From Pseudomonadota bacterium (lineage in GTDB: Bacteria > Desulfobacterota > Binatia > Binatales > Binataceae), in assembly GCA_021325025.1 (NCBI GenBank), contig JAJPHZ010000016.1, positions 186,001 to 250,000 of the forward strand: 64,000 bases of DNA, in the 5' to 3' direction. Shown here one piece after another: positions 50,917 through 59,495 of this stretch. The position numbers and the translations under genes were made by a program. A model generated the notes under the pieces. The model did no database searches and had not been told where the DNA came from. It worked only from the letters and a program-made list of their open reading frames with translations. Each line of letters opens with the position of its first letter. The first letter of the stretch is position 1.

Positions 50917-53307
50917 CTAGAGGTTGGCACCGGTGCCGAAGATGAAGTCTACCGAGCCGTCCTGCGGACGCGGATTAATCGGCACTCCCAGCGCCAGGCG
51001 CAGCGGTCCGAAAGGTGATTTCCAGAATATCCCCGGACCGACTGCACCCTGCAGCTCATAAAGCTTGTCGGTCTCGCTGAGCTTGTAGGCATTGCCGGCA
51101 TCCATGAACACAAAACCGCGCAGGCCGAAGGAGTCAAGAATCGGGAATTCCAACTGATGATAAAGGATCAACTCCTCGCTGCCTCCCACCGCCTCGAATC
51201 CCAGCGATTGACCGAACTGATTAAAGACCTGCACCTCCGGGCCCAGGCTGAAGAACGGGTAGCCGGGCACCGCGTCGGGTCCGAACGGACCGCCAGGGAA
51301 GTAGCGCTCCACCAGCGGCAATTCACCGCCAGTGCCGCCGGCCAGATTGGTACCGACGCCGTAGTCGGCGCCGATTCCATAGACAAAATCGCCCCAGGTC
51401 GGACTTTTGTAGACGGTGAAGAAGAACCGCGTATGCAGCGAGCCCTTGATGAATTTGTTGGTACCGCCCAACCCGGCCAATTGCAGCGTCAGGCTTTGGA
51501 CCGATCCGCTGTGCGGGTCAATGGTATTATCTACCGTGAAGCGGCGGATCATGGGCGAGACTTCGGAAGTCTGCGAATAGCCCGCCGATTCCAGGATCTG
51601 CTCGGTGGTAAACGGCGCCAGCCCCACGATGCCCACGCTTTCAAAGCGATAGGTCAGACCGGCATCGACATCTGCGAGCGAAAACGGCCCCAGTTTCTTC
51701 AGCCCCAATTCCGCCAGCGGGTAGCTGGTGCGCAGGGCAAAACCCAGGGATTTGCGGGTGAAGCTGGGCAGAAACTGTTCCCAGTTATACAAGTCGATGC
51801 CCGCCGACAGCGGCATGTCCAAAAACCACGGTTCGGTGTAGCTGATGTTGTAGTTGCGGAACAAAAACCCGATCATCGCGTCAAAGGAGATGCGCTGACC
51901 GCCGCCGAAGAGGTTGTTCTCGCCAACGTGAAAGTTGCCGAACAGCGACGATGAGGTGTCGAAGCCGCCCGCCAGCGAGAACGACCCGGTTTGTCCCTCG
52001 CGCACCGCCACATCGAGGTTTATCCGATCCGGAGTCCGCCCCGCGGAGGTGCCGATGGCGGTGCTGTCGAAGATGCCCAGTGAGTCCAGACGCGCTTTCG
52101 AGACGCGGATGGCGGTGGCTGAGTATGGTTCCTGTTCCTGGATTACCAGCTCACGCCGAATCACCTTGTCGGAGGTCTTGGTGTTGCCGGTGATCTTGAT
52201 CCGATCGACCAGCACCTGCTGTCCGGGATTGACGTCGAAGGTGACGTTGACCAGATGCTTGTCGGGGTCAACCTGCGTGCGCGGCTCGACGTTGACGAAG
52301 GCATAGCCGCGGTCGGAGTAAAAATCCGACAGCGTCAGCACGTCATGCTGCATCGTGGAGGGCTTGAACACCTCGCCGGTCTTAAGCGTCAGGCGGCTGG
52401 TCAAATCCTTTTCCGGCACCTTGAGGTCGCCCTGCAGGTCCACCTTGCCGGTATGGAATTGTTCGCCCTCATCCACGTCGAAGCTGATGAGCAGTTTTCC
52501 GTTCTGGCGCGTGATGGTTGGTTCCGAGACGTGCGCGTTGAGGTAGCCGTGCTGATAGTACAGCGCGGTGATGCGCTCGCGGTCGTCCTGCAGCTTTTTG
52601 GGGTCTAGAATTCCAGTGTCAAAGACGTAGCTTAGAAGGTTGAAGGGGCGGGTTTCCATCACCGCGCGCAACTGCCGCGCGGACAGCACCTTGTTGCCGT
52701 GGAACTCGACCTTGCCAATCCGCACCACCGGCCCTTCGCTGACCTGGAAAATTCCCACCGCGCTGTTGTTGGGCCCGGGCACCGTGCGAAAATCCACCGC
52801 CACGTCCATGTAGCCCTTGTCCTGGTAGACTTTCTTGATTCCCTTTTCGGTTTCCGCCACCAGTTGGGGATCCTCGATGGCGCCCGGATGCAGCTTGAGG
52901 GCCTCCTGGATCTTCTCGTCGGTCGGCTTGAGCTTCTTCATCCCTACCAGCTTGACGTCGGTGATATAGGGACGTTCCTTGACGTGAAAGATCAGCACCA
53001 GTTTGCCCAGCCGCCGAGTGACTTCGGCGCTGACGCCCTGGGGCTCGAAGAAACCCATCCGGTAGATCGCCTTGACGTCCTGGTCGACCACCGCTTCGTC
53101 CAGCGGTTCGCCCACGCGCGAGGAGATATGGCTGCGGATGGCCTGGGTTTCCACCCGCAGGTTGCCCTCGATCTCGATCGCGCTGATCGGCCCCGACGGC
53201 GCCTGCGCAAAGGTGGAGGACGCCACGAGCAGCAGAGCCGCAATCAAAGGGTAGAAAGCGCCGATGATAAGCGCGCGTAATCCAGGGTTGCTCCTTGCCA
53301 CAGCCAC
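50917..53307 (-). CDS. bamA: Outer membrane protein assembly factor BamA
   Basis: 796 residues, full length. The signal peptide is around 13-35 ('IIGAFYPLIAALLLVASSTFAQA'). Five POTRA domains follow (about 40-420), recognisable from 'ISAIEIEGNLRVETQAIRSH', 'VEFHGNKVLSARQL' and 'RIKITGNTKTSDKVIRREL'. The C-terminal beta-barrel ends at 'GSVDFIFGTGANL', and 'VRGYP'-type barrel motifs are seen near 'AVPGYPFFSLGPEV'. It inserts beta-barrel proteins into the outer membrane. It lies 118 bp downstream of lolD and is probably in the same long transcript, with skp after it. Confidence 0.96.
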   Translation of the reverse strand: MAVARSNPGLRALIIGAFYPLIAALLLVASSTFAQAPSGPISAIEIEGNLRVETQAIRSHISSRVGEPLDEAVVDQDVKAIYRMGFFEPQGVSAEVTRRLGKLVLIFHVKERPYITDVKLVGMKKLKPTDEKIQEALKLHPGAIEDPQLVAETEKGIKKVYQDKGYMDVAVDFRTVPGPNNSAVGIFQVSEGPVVRIGKVEFHGNKVLSARQLRAVMETRPFNLLSYVFDTGILDPKKLQDDRERITALYYQHGYLNAHVSEPTITRQNGKLLISFDVDEGEQFHTGKVDLQGDLKVPEKDLTSRLTLKTGEVFKPSTMQHDVLTLSDFYSDRGYAFVNVEPRTQVDPDKHLVNVTFDVNPGQQVLVDRIKITGNTKTSDKVIRRELVIQEQEPYSATAIRVSKARLDSLGIFDSTAIGTSAGRTPDRINLDVAVREGQTGSFSLAGGFDTSSSLFGNFHVGENNLFGGGQRISFDAMIGFLFRNYNISYTEPWFLDMPLSAGIDLYNWEQFLPSFTRKSLGFALRTSYPLAELGLKKLGPFSLADVDAGLTYRFESVGIVGLAPFTTEQILESAGYSQTSEVSPMIRRFTVDNTIDPHSGSVQSLTLQLAGLGGTNKFIKGSLHTRFFFTVYKSPTWGDFVYGIGADYGVGTNLAGGTGGELPLVERYFPGGPFGPDAVPGYPFFSLGPEVQVFNQFGQSLGFEAVGGSEELILYHQLEFPILDSFGLRGFVFMDAGNAYKLSETDKLYELQGAVGPGIFWKSPFGPLRLALGVPINPRPQDGSVDFIFGTGANL

Positions 53308-53425
53308 TCAATGACCACCGAAGCGGCCAAGCTAACCAATCGTCGCCGTCAAGTAAAGCAACAGTCGCCCAACCGGTTCAATCGCCGCCAACACGCTCAA
53401 TCTCGCTCGATGATGCGAGGCCGCA

Positions 53426-54154
53426 TCAGGCCGGTTGCTCATACAGGCGTCCGTCGCGCAACACCATCGTGCGATGCATCCGGCGCGCCAGCCGCTCGTT
53501 GTGAGTTGCCACCACGAACGTTATACCGAGCTCGCTGAGTCTTTCGAACAGGCCATGGACTTCTTCGGCGGTTTTGGGATCGAGGTTGCCGGTCGGTTCA
53601 TCGGCCAGCACCAGGCGCGGACGCAGCGCCACCGCGCGCGCCACCGCCACGCGCTGCTGTTCGCCTCCGGAAAGTTCGGCGGGCCGGCGATGCAGCTTGT
53701 TGCCCAGGCCCACCAAAGTCAGCATCTCTTGCGCCTTGCGGCGCGCCTCGGCCTCGGGCAGCCGCGCAATAAGCCCGGGCATCATGACGTTTTCCAGTGC
53801 GCTGAAATCGGCCAGCAGATAATGGAACTGAAAGACGAAGCCTAGCTTGAGGTTGCGGAATTCGGCCAGTTGGCGCGGGTTGAGCGCGAACAGGTCCTGA
53901 TTTTCGAACAGCACGCGGCCCGCAGTGGGACGCTCAAGGCTGCCCAGCACGTGCAGCAGAGTAGACTTGCCGACCCCCGATTGGCCGACAATCGCGATGC
54001 GCTCGGCGGGGCGCGCCTTGAAATCAAGGCCGCGCAGGACCTGGATTTCGCGCCCGGCGTCGTAAAAGTTCTTGCTCAGCGCCTGGGCCTCGATCAATAC
54101 ACCGCCGGCGGCGGGGGTTTTGTCGGCGGCGGCCTGCGGCGCGGCCTTACTCAT
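53426..54154 (-). CDS. lolD: Lipoprotein-releasing ABC transporter ATPase
   Basis: 242 residues from the ATG at 54154, overlapping the lolC stop by 8 bp. It powers the release of lipoproteins from the inner membrane. Walker A is '[22 protein letters not shown]', the signature is '[15 protein letters not shown]', Walker B is '[12 protein letters not shown]', and the H-loop is '[10 protein letters not shown]'. The family-specific '[19 protein letters not shown]' (Q-loop and LolD motif) separates it from MacB/FtsE relatives. Confidence 0.95.
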   Translation of the reverse strand: MSKAAPQAAADKTPAAGGVLIEAQALSKNFYDAGREIQVLRGLDFKARPAERIAIVGQSGVGKSTLLHVLGSLERPTAGRVLFENQDLFALNPRQLAEFRNLKLGFVFQFHYLLADFSALENVMMPGLIARLPEAEARRKAQEMLTLVGLGNKLHRRPAELSGGEQQRVAVARAVALRPRLVLADEPTGNLDPKTAEEVHGLFERLSELGITFVVATHNERLARRMHRTMVLRDGRLYEQPA

Positions 54155-55430
54155 AACGGATGACCTCCACCGGCGACAGCGAGCGTGCTTGCCACGCCGG
54201 GTAGAGTGCTGCGCATACGCACAACGCAATCGCGGCCGCCGCGACCAGCAGAAAGTTGGCCGGATAAAGCCGGGCCGGAACCGCGCTTACCATGAAGACG
54301 TCGGGCGGCAGGTGAATCAGATGATACTTGCCGATCAGGTAGGAGGCGATGAATCCGGCGCCGACGCCGGCCAAAGTCCCGACTACGCCCAGCAGCGCGC
54401 CTTCGAACAAAAAGATGGCCGCCACGGCGTTGGAGGGTGCGCCCATCGCCTGCAGAATCGCGACCTCCTTGCGCCGCTCCATCACCACCATCACTAACGT
54501 CGCCACGATGTTGAACGCGGCCACCAGCACAATCAGCAGCAGCACCAGAAAATGGGTGAAGGTCTCCAGCTTAAGTCCCGAAAACAGCCCGATATTGGTT
54601 TGCGTCCAGTCACTGACCGAATACTCCGGCCCCAGCATCCGGGCGATCCGTTGTCGCATCGCCGGCGCTTGGAGGACATCGGCCAGCCGCACCTCCACGC
54701 CGTGCTCGAACTGGGGGCTGTCGCCGGCCAGCGCCTGGGCCTGCTGCAGGTTGACGAATAGCAGGCTGGCATCGTACTCCGCCATCCCCGAATGCAGCAG
54801 GCCGCCGACCACGAAGCGCTTGAGCCGCGGCACGTCGGCGGCGGCGCCGAAACTGGTCGGCGAGATGACGGTAACGATGTCGCCGGGGCCGACGTCCAAG
54901 TCAGCGGCCAGGCTCTTGCCCAGGATGACGGCCGGCAGATCGACCGTGCGCCGCTGGGCGCCGCTGCCCACGGTGACCGGGTGCAGGCTGCCCAGCGCGG
55001 CCAACGCATTGGGGGTCAGCGCCTGCGCCATGTCAGCCAGCACGGGATTTTGGGGCGCCACCACCCCTCTCATCACCGCCCCCGATTTGACGTATCCGCC
55101 CGAGGTCGCGGTTTCCGCCGAAGCCAGCAGCACCTGGCCCGAGATGTACGGTGCCGTGCCGACTACTCCGCTCAGCGTGCGCAGCCGGGCCTCCAAGGCG
55201 GCGCTATCGAGGGGACGTCCCGCCGGCGCCTGGATGGTCAGATGGGGGGTGAAGGCAAGCAGGCGCTGATGGAGATCCTCTTCGAAGCCGCTCATCACGG
55301 ACAAATCGACGCTGAGCGCGAAGGTCCCCAGCATCACGCCCGCCAGCGAGATGGCGGCAATCAGCGATACGAAGCGCTCTTTGCGCCGCGCCCGCAGGTA
55401 TCGCATCCCGATCAGGAACTCGAACCGCAT
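54147..55430 (-). CDS. lolC: Lipoprotein-releasing ABC transporter permease (LolC/LolE family)
   Basis: 427 residues from the ATG at 55430; upstream codons of the open frame have no family character. The N-terminus 'FEFLIGMRYLRARRKERFVS' precedes the first helix (about 20-45). A large periplasmic domain (about 50-270) is followed by three helices near the C-terminus ('FLVLLLIVLVAAFNIVATLVMVV', 'IFLFEGALLGVVGTLAGV'). The end '[10 protein letters not shown]' is typical. A single permease gene is present, so it probably works as a homodimer (LolF-like) unless a second copy lies elsewhere. It heads the long minus-strand array. Confidence 0.93.
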   Translation of the reverse strand: MRFEFLIGMRYLRARRKERFVSLIAAISLAGVMLGTFALSVDLSVMSGFEEDLHQRLLAFTPHLTIQAPAGRPLDSAALEARLRTLSGVVGTAPYISGQVLLASAETATSGGYVKSGAVMRGVVAPQNPVLADMAQALTPNALAALGSLHPVTVGSGAQRRTVDLPAVILGKSLAADLDVGPGDIVTVISPTSFGAAADVPRLKRFVVGGLLHSGMAEYDASLLFVNLQQAQALAGDSPQFEHGVEVRLADVLQAPAMRQRIARMLGPEYSVSDWTQTNIGLFSGLKLETFTHFLVLLLIVLVAAFNIVATLVMVVMERRKEVAILQAMGAPSNAVAAIFLFEGALLGVVGTLAGVGAGFIASYLIGKYHLIHLPPDVFMVSAVPARLYPANFLLVAAAAIALCVCAALYPAWQARSLSPVEVIRYE

Positions 55431-55756
55431 TGGCTTTCCCGCCGCTCGGCCGCGGAGCCTGCCGTGTGGCCACAACCCCTCCGCGGTCCGCGCCTTCTGA
55501 CCGGGGCACGGGCGACTGCGGCGCATAAAGGTCCAACGCGTCCGGAGGTGGGAATCAGGGTGAGAACCGCCGCGGAGTGGTTGAAACTGGCATCGGGCAA
55601 CGCTATCAGCATATGCTTCGGGGCCGGAGGCGCTAAGCCATCATCCCTAAGCAAGCCAAATTGCGCAACTACACCACCGCCTGATGCTTTGGGTTGCGGA
55701 CCGAGCAGGGTTTTGTATAAGTAAACTGTCGGCTACACAGGCTGCTTGGAGTTTTT
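55431..55756. other. Divergent control region between lolC and gspD
   Basis: 326 bp between divergent starts. It holds the candidate gspD promoter (55694-55721). The lolC promoter should lie on the other strand, but no clear pair was found there. No gene is recognised. Confidence 0.6.
55694..55721 (+). promoter_or_regulatory. Probable sigma70 promoter of gspD
   Basis: TTGCGG (55694-55699) and TATAAG (55716-55721), with a 16-bp spacer, lie 35 bp upstream of the gspD ATG, leaving a short leader with a GGAG ribosome site. Confidence 0.55.
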
Positions 55757-58441
55757 ATGAGGCATTTGGTCCGCGTGGTGTTGATTGCGGTCCTGGCCGT
55801 ATGGCTCGGCCCGGCGGCCTCCGCCGAATCTGCTGCACCGTCGGCCGGCGAAAATCTGATCACGATGAATTTCCAGGACGTTGACATTTCGGTTCTGGCC
55901 AAGTTCATCAGCCAAATCACCGGCAAGAATTTCGTGCTCGATGAGAGCGTGCGCGGCAAGGTCAGCATCGTTTCGCCCACCAAAGTGACTCCCGAGCAGG
56001 CCTACTCGATCTTCAAGTCAGTGTTGCAACTCAAGGGCTTTACCACGGTCGCCGCTGGACCGGTGATTAAGATCATTCCCTCGCGCGACTCGCGCGGTTC
56101 GGCGGCGTTGACTACCTCGCAACAGCCGGCGATCACGGCCACCGACGCGTACGTGACGCGAATGGTCAAGCTGCGCAACGTTGACGCCTCCTCGTTGGTG
56201 AACGTGATTCAACCGATGATCTCGCGCGACGGATTGGTGGCGGCGTTTCCTGAAACCAATACCTTGATCATCACCGACGACGCCTGGAACGTGCAGCGCC
56301 TGTTGGGTATTATCGGCAGCCTTGACGCGCAGGGGATTCAGCAGTCGGTGGCCGTCATCCCGCTCAAGCTGGCCTATGCCGACGACCTGGCGCCCAAGAT
56401 TGAACAGATCATGAGCGAACGGGCCACCACCGCTTCGGCCGGCTACGGCCGTCCCGGCATCGGCGTGGTCGCGCCGTCGGCGGAGGCGCCGTCGCGCGCC
56501 TTCAAAATCGTTCCCGATGAGCGCACCAATTCGCTGATTGTGGTAGCCGGTCCGTTGCAGATGAAGCAAATTCGCGATTTGGTCGACCGCCTCGACATCC
56601 ACAGTCCCACCGCGACCTCCCGCGTGCATGTCTATTACCTTAAATACGCGCAAGCCTTGGAGATGGTGTCGGTGCTTAATTCGCTGTTGGGCGGCGGGGG
56701 CGGCGGTCCCGGCTTGCTCTCGCCACAGACCGGCCGCGGTTCGCTCGGACGCAGCAGCGGCCTGGGTTTTGGCGGGCTGGGCACCGGCGGCATGGGCGGC
56801 GGCTTCGGGATGGGTGGGTATGGAGGATACGGGGGCTTAGGGGGTTACGGCGGCTACGGTGGCTATAACTCGCTGGCTGGCGGCTTCGGCGGTGGGTTCG
56901 GCAGCGGCTTCGGCGGCGGGATGATGGGCGGCATGGGCATGGGTATGGGAATGGGAATGGGGATGGGCGGCCGCAACCGGGCGGCTGGAACCCTGGGCGC
57001 GGGCGGCGCTTCGGCCACTGCCACCGCAACCGGCGGACCCGGCACCGAGTTCGAACAGCCCGTGCGCGTGACCGCCGATCCGGCCACCAATTCGCTGGTC
57101 GTCAGCGCCTCGCCACAGGACTACAGCACCCTGCAGACCATCATCTCCCAACTCGACATCCCGCGCCGCCAGGTTTATGTCCAGGCGGTGATCGTCGAGG
57201 TCAGCACGCAGCGCATGCGCGAGCTTGGAATCAGCTACCAAGGCAGCGCCAATTTCGGCGGCAACGTGCTGGGTGTGGGCCACTTCGATTACGGCAACCT
57301 GGCCAACGCCCTGACCAATCCGCTGGGCGCGCAGGGCCTGACCTTTGGTCTGGCTTCGGGCAGCATGTGCACGATCAACAACGCGCTGAGCGCCGCTACC
57401 GGTACCACCTCGGGCAGCACCACCACGACTTCGGTGACCGTGCCCTGCGACCTCGCGCTGATTACCGCCATCGAGACCGACACCCACTCCAATGTGCTGT
57501 CGGCGCCCACGCTGCTGACCACCGACAATGAAGAAGCAACCATCGTGGTCGGCCAGAATGTGCCCTTCATCAGCTCAGCCACCGCGACCGCCGCTCTCAC
57601 CGGCCAGATCTTCCAATCGGTGGACCGCCAGAACGTCGGCATCACCCTCGACATCGTGCCGCAGATCACCGAGGGCGGGTATATCAAGCTGGATGTTTAC
57701 GAAGAGGTGTCGGCGGTAATCCTTTCGACCATCAACAATCCGCTGGGACCGACCACCACGATTCGCTCCGCTTCCACCACCGTCACCGTCCAGAACCATC
57801 GCACCACCGTGATCGGCGGCTTGCTGGCCGATGAAGTCGATATCACCAAGCAGGGCGTGCCGTACCTGTCCAATATCCCGGTGCTGGGCAACTTCTTTAC
57901 CAATCGCCAGCGCAACGGCCAGAAGACGGACTTGCTGGTGTTCCTGACCCCGCACGTGATTCTCAATCGCGAGGACCTGCGCGAGCTGTCGCTCGACGAA
58001 CGCCAGCGCTTCCTGCAATCGTTGGGGCGCAAGGAAGTTCACGACATGCCGTTGCAGCAGGTGCGGGAGCTGTTCAAACCCAGCTTCAGTGTTTCGGTGC
58101 CGCCGGGCGCCGAGTTCGGCTCACCCAACCCGCAGCCCGAGGGCAACGGTTCGCTGGTACCGCCGGGCGCTGCGGGCGGCGAATCGGCCACGCCGATGAA
58201 CACCTACGAAATCGGCCCCAGCGCCAAGGGTATTGTGCCGCCACGTCCGGGGACGAGCGTGCCGGCCAATGCCGCGATAGCGCCGGCGGGTCCGCTGGCC
58301 GCTGCGCCATCGACGTCGTCGAGCCCCGGCTCCCCGGCAACCACAGCCGGTGCCTCCCACACGGGCATTCAGACCGAGGCTGCCGCGCACCGCTCGGGCG
58401 GAACTCTCGACTCGGTAAAGGGCTTGTTTGACTTGCGCTGA
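55757..58441 (+). CDS. gspD: Type II secretion system secretin GspD
   Basis: 894 residues, longer than most GspD (about 650-700). The signal peptide is at 1-24. The N0 domain starts 'NLITMNFQDVDISVLAKFISQITGKNFVLDE'. The N1 and N2 domains are around 'YVTRMVKLRNVDASSLVNVI' and 'VAVIPLKLAYADDLAPKIEQ'. The N3 domain is interrupted by a Gly/Met/Tyr-rich insert (about 310-430). The secretin domain includes 'VPFISSATAT', 'VGITLDIVPQIT' and 'VIGGLLADEVDITKQGVPYLSNIPVLGNFF'. A C-terminal Pro/Ala-rich tail may bind a pilotin. It forms the outer membrane channel; no other gsp gene is present here. Confidence 0.94.
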   Translation: MRHLVRVVLIAVLAVWLGPAASAESAAPSAGENLITMNFQDVDISVLAKFISQITGKNFVLDESVRGKVSIVSPTKVTPEQAYSIFKSVLQLKGFTTVAAGPVIKIIPSRDSRGSAALTTSQQPAITATDAYVTRMVKLRNVDASSLVNVIQPMISRDGLVAAFPETNTLIITDDAWNVQRLLGIIGSLDAQGIQQSVAVIPLKLAYADDLAPKIEQIMSERATTASAGYGRPGIGVVAPSAEAPSRAFKIVPDERTNSLIVVAGPLQMKQIRDLVDRLDIHSPTATSRVHVYYLKYAQALEMVSVLNSLLGGGGGGPGLLSPQTGRGSLGRSSGLGFGGLGTGGMGGGFGMGGYGGYGGLGGYGGYGGYNSLAGGFGGGFGSGFGGGMMGGMGMGMGMGMGMGGRNRAAGTLGAGGASATATATGGPGTEFEQPVRVTADPATNSLVVSASPQDYSTLQTIISQLDIPRRQVYVQAVIVEVSTQRMRELGISYQGSANFGGNVLGVGHFDYGNLANALTNPLGAQGLTFGLASGSMCTINNALSAATGTTSGSTTTTSVTVPCDLALITAIETDTHSNVLSAPTLLTTDNEEATIVVGQNVPFISSATATAALTGQIFQSVDRQNVGITLDIVPQITEGGYIKLDVYEEVSAVILSTINNPLGPTTTIRSASTTVTVQNHRTTVIGGLLADEVDITKQGVPYLSNIPVLGNFFTNRQRNGQKTDLLVFLTPHVILNREDLRELSLDERQRFLQSLGRKEVHDMPLQQVRELFKPSFSVSVPPGAEFGSPNPQPEGNGSLVPPGAAGGESATPMNTYEIGPSAKGIVPPRPGTSVPANAAIAPAGPLAAAPSTSSSPGSPATTAGASHTGIQTEAAAHRSGGTLDSVKGLFDLR

Positions 58442-58504
58442 TCGGGCGCCGTCAGCGCCGTGGATTTTCACTTCCCCACTAGCGCGCTTTTGGCGCAGCG
58501 GATA

Positions 58505-58550
58505 CCCTCGCCCTAGCCCCTTTCCCGGACCGGGAATGGGCGAGGAATTT
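58505..58550 (+). terminator. Palindromic terminator-like element after gspD
   Basis: CCTCGCCC (58506-58513) pairs with GGGCGAGG (58538-58545), and an inner TTCCC/GGGAA stem is present. AATTTTC follows. The left arm resembles the REP-like repeat at 50801. It probably ends gspD transcription. Confidence 0.55.
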
Positions 58551-58572
58551 TCAATTACTCTCCTTCCTGCCG

Positions 58573-59493
58573 ATGGCAAGACAGGTATCGGGCGCCGCCG
58601 CACGGGTTGAATATGCCTTGTTCGCTGCCGGGCGCGGCGCGCTGCGCGCACTGCCCTTGCGCCAGGCGGTAAGCCTGGGTGTGTGTCTGGGCTCGATCAC
58701 TGCGGCGGTGGACCGGTTCAACCGGCCGGTGGCGATGCGCAATCTGGAGATTGCCTTTCCGCAATGGAGCGCGGCGCAGCGCCAGGCGACGCTGACCGCG
58801 ATGTACCGCAACTGGGGCCGGATGGCGGCGGAATGGTGTCACCTGGAGGAGCTGACCGCGGACAATATCGCGCGCTTCGCCCATTACGAGGGAGTGGAGA
58901 ACTGGAGGCGCGCCCTGGAGTTGTCTGGTGGGCGCGGCGGATTCATCTTCACCGGCCACTTCGGCAACTTCGAGCTGCTAATCGTGGCGCACGCCCTGTT
59001 TGGACATCCGGTGGCGATCGTGCATCGGCCGCTGCGCAATCCGCTGATCGACGCTGCCGTCTTCCACACCCGCACCCGAGTTGGCAACCGCCTGATCGCG
59101 CGCAAGGGCGCCGCCCGGGAGATGGTTTCGGTGGTGCGTCAGGCCGGCGTCGTGGCCATTCCGATCGATCTTGACGTGCGCCACGGCGTGTTCGTGGACT
59201 TCTTTTCGCTCAAGGCCTGCACCACGCCGAGCCTGGCGCGCCTGGCGATTGCAACCGGCACGCCCGCGGTTCCTGCCTTTATCGTCCGCCAGGACAACAG
59301 CCTGCACCACCGCATCGTGATTTGCCCGCCGCTAGACGTCGTGCGTGAAGGCGAGCGCACCCAAGCGATCCACGAAACCACCCAGCGCGCCACCCGCGCC
59401 GTCGAGGATATGATCCGCCGCTACCCGGACCATTGGAACTGGATCCATCGGCGATGGAAAACCCGTCCGCCCGGCGAGCCGCGCTTTTACTGA
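58573..59493 (+). CDS. Lysophospholipid/lipid A acyltransferase, LpxL/HtrB family
   Basis: 306 residues. It transfers an acyl chain from acyl-ACP to lipid A (late acylation). The catalytic motif H-x4-E is in 'FTGHFGNFELL' (H129, E134). 'AIVHRPLRNPLID' gives the family's second block, and 'VVAIPIDLDVRHGVFVDFFS' and 'YPDHWNWIHRRWKTRP' are conserved near the end. The usual N-terminal membrane helix is only weakly hydrophobic ('QAVSLGVCLGSITAAV'). It is co-oriented with gspD and converges on treS. Which acyl chain and position it uses is unknown. Confidence 0.9.
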   Translation: MARQVSGAAARVEYALFAAGRGALRALPLRQAVSLGVCLGSITAAVDRFNRPVAMRNLEIAFPQWSAAQRQATLTAMYRNWGRMAAEWCHLEELTADNIARFAHYEGVENWRRALELSGGRGGFIFTGHFGNFELLIVAHALFGHPVAIVHRPLRNPLIDAAVFHTRTRVGNRLIARKGAAREMVSVVRQAGVVAIPIDLDVRHGVFVDFFSLKACTTPSLARLAIATGTPAVPAFIVRQDNSLHHRIVICPPLDVVREGERTQAIHETTQRATRAVEDMIRRYPDHWNWIHRRWKTRPPGEPRFY

Positions 59494-59495
59494 GC

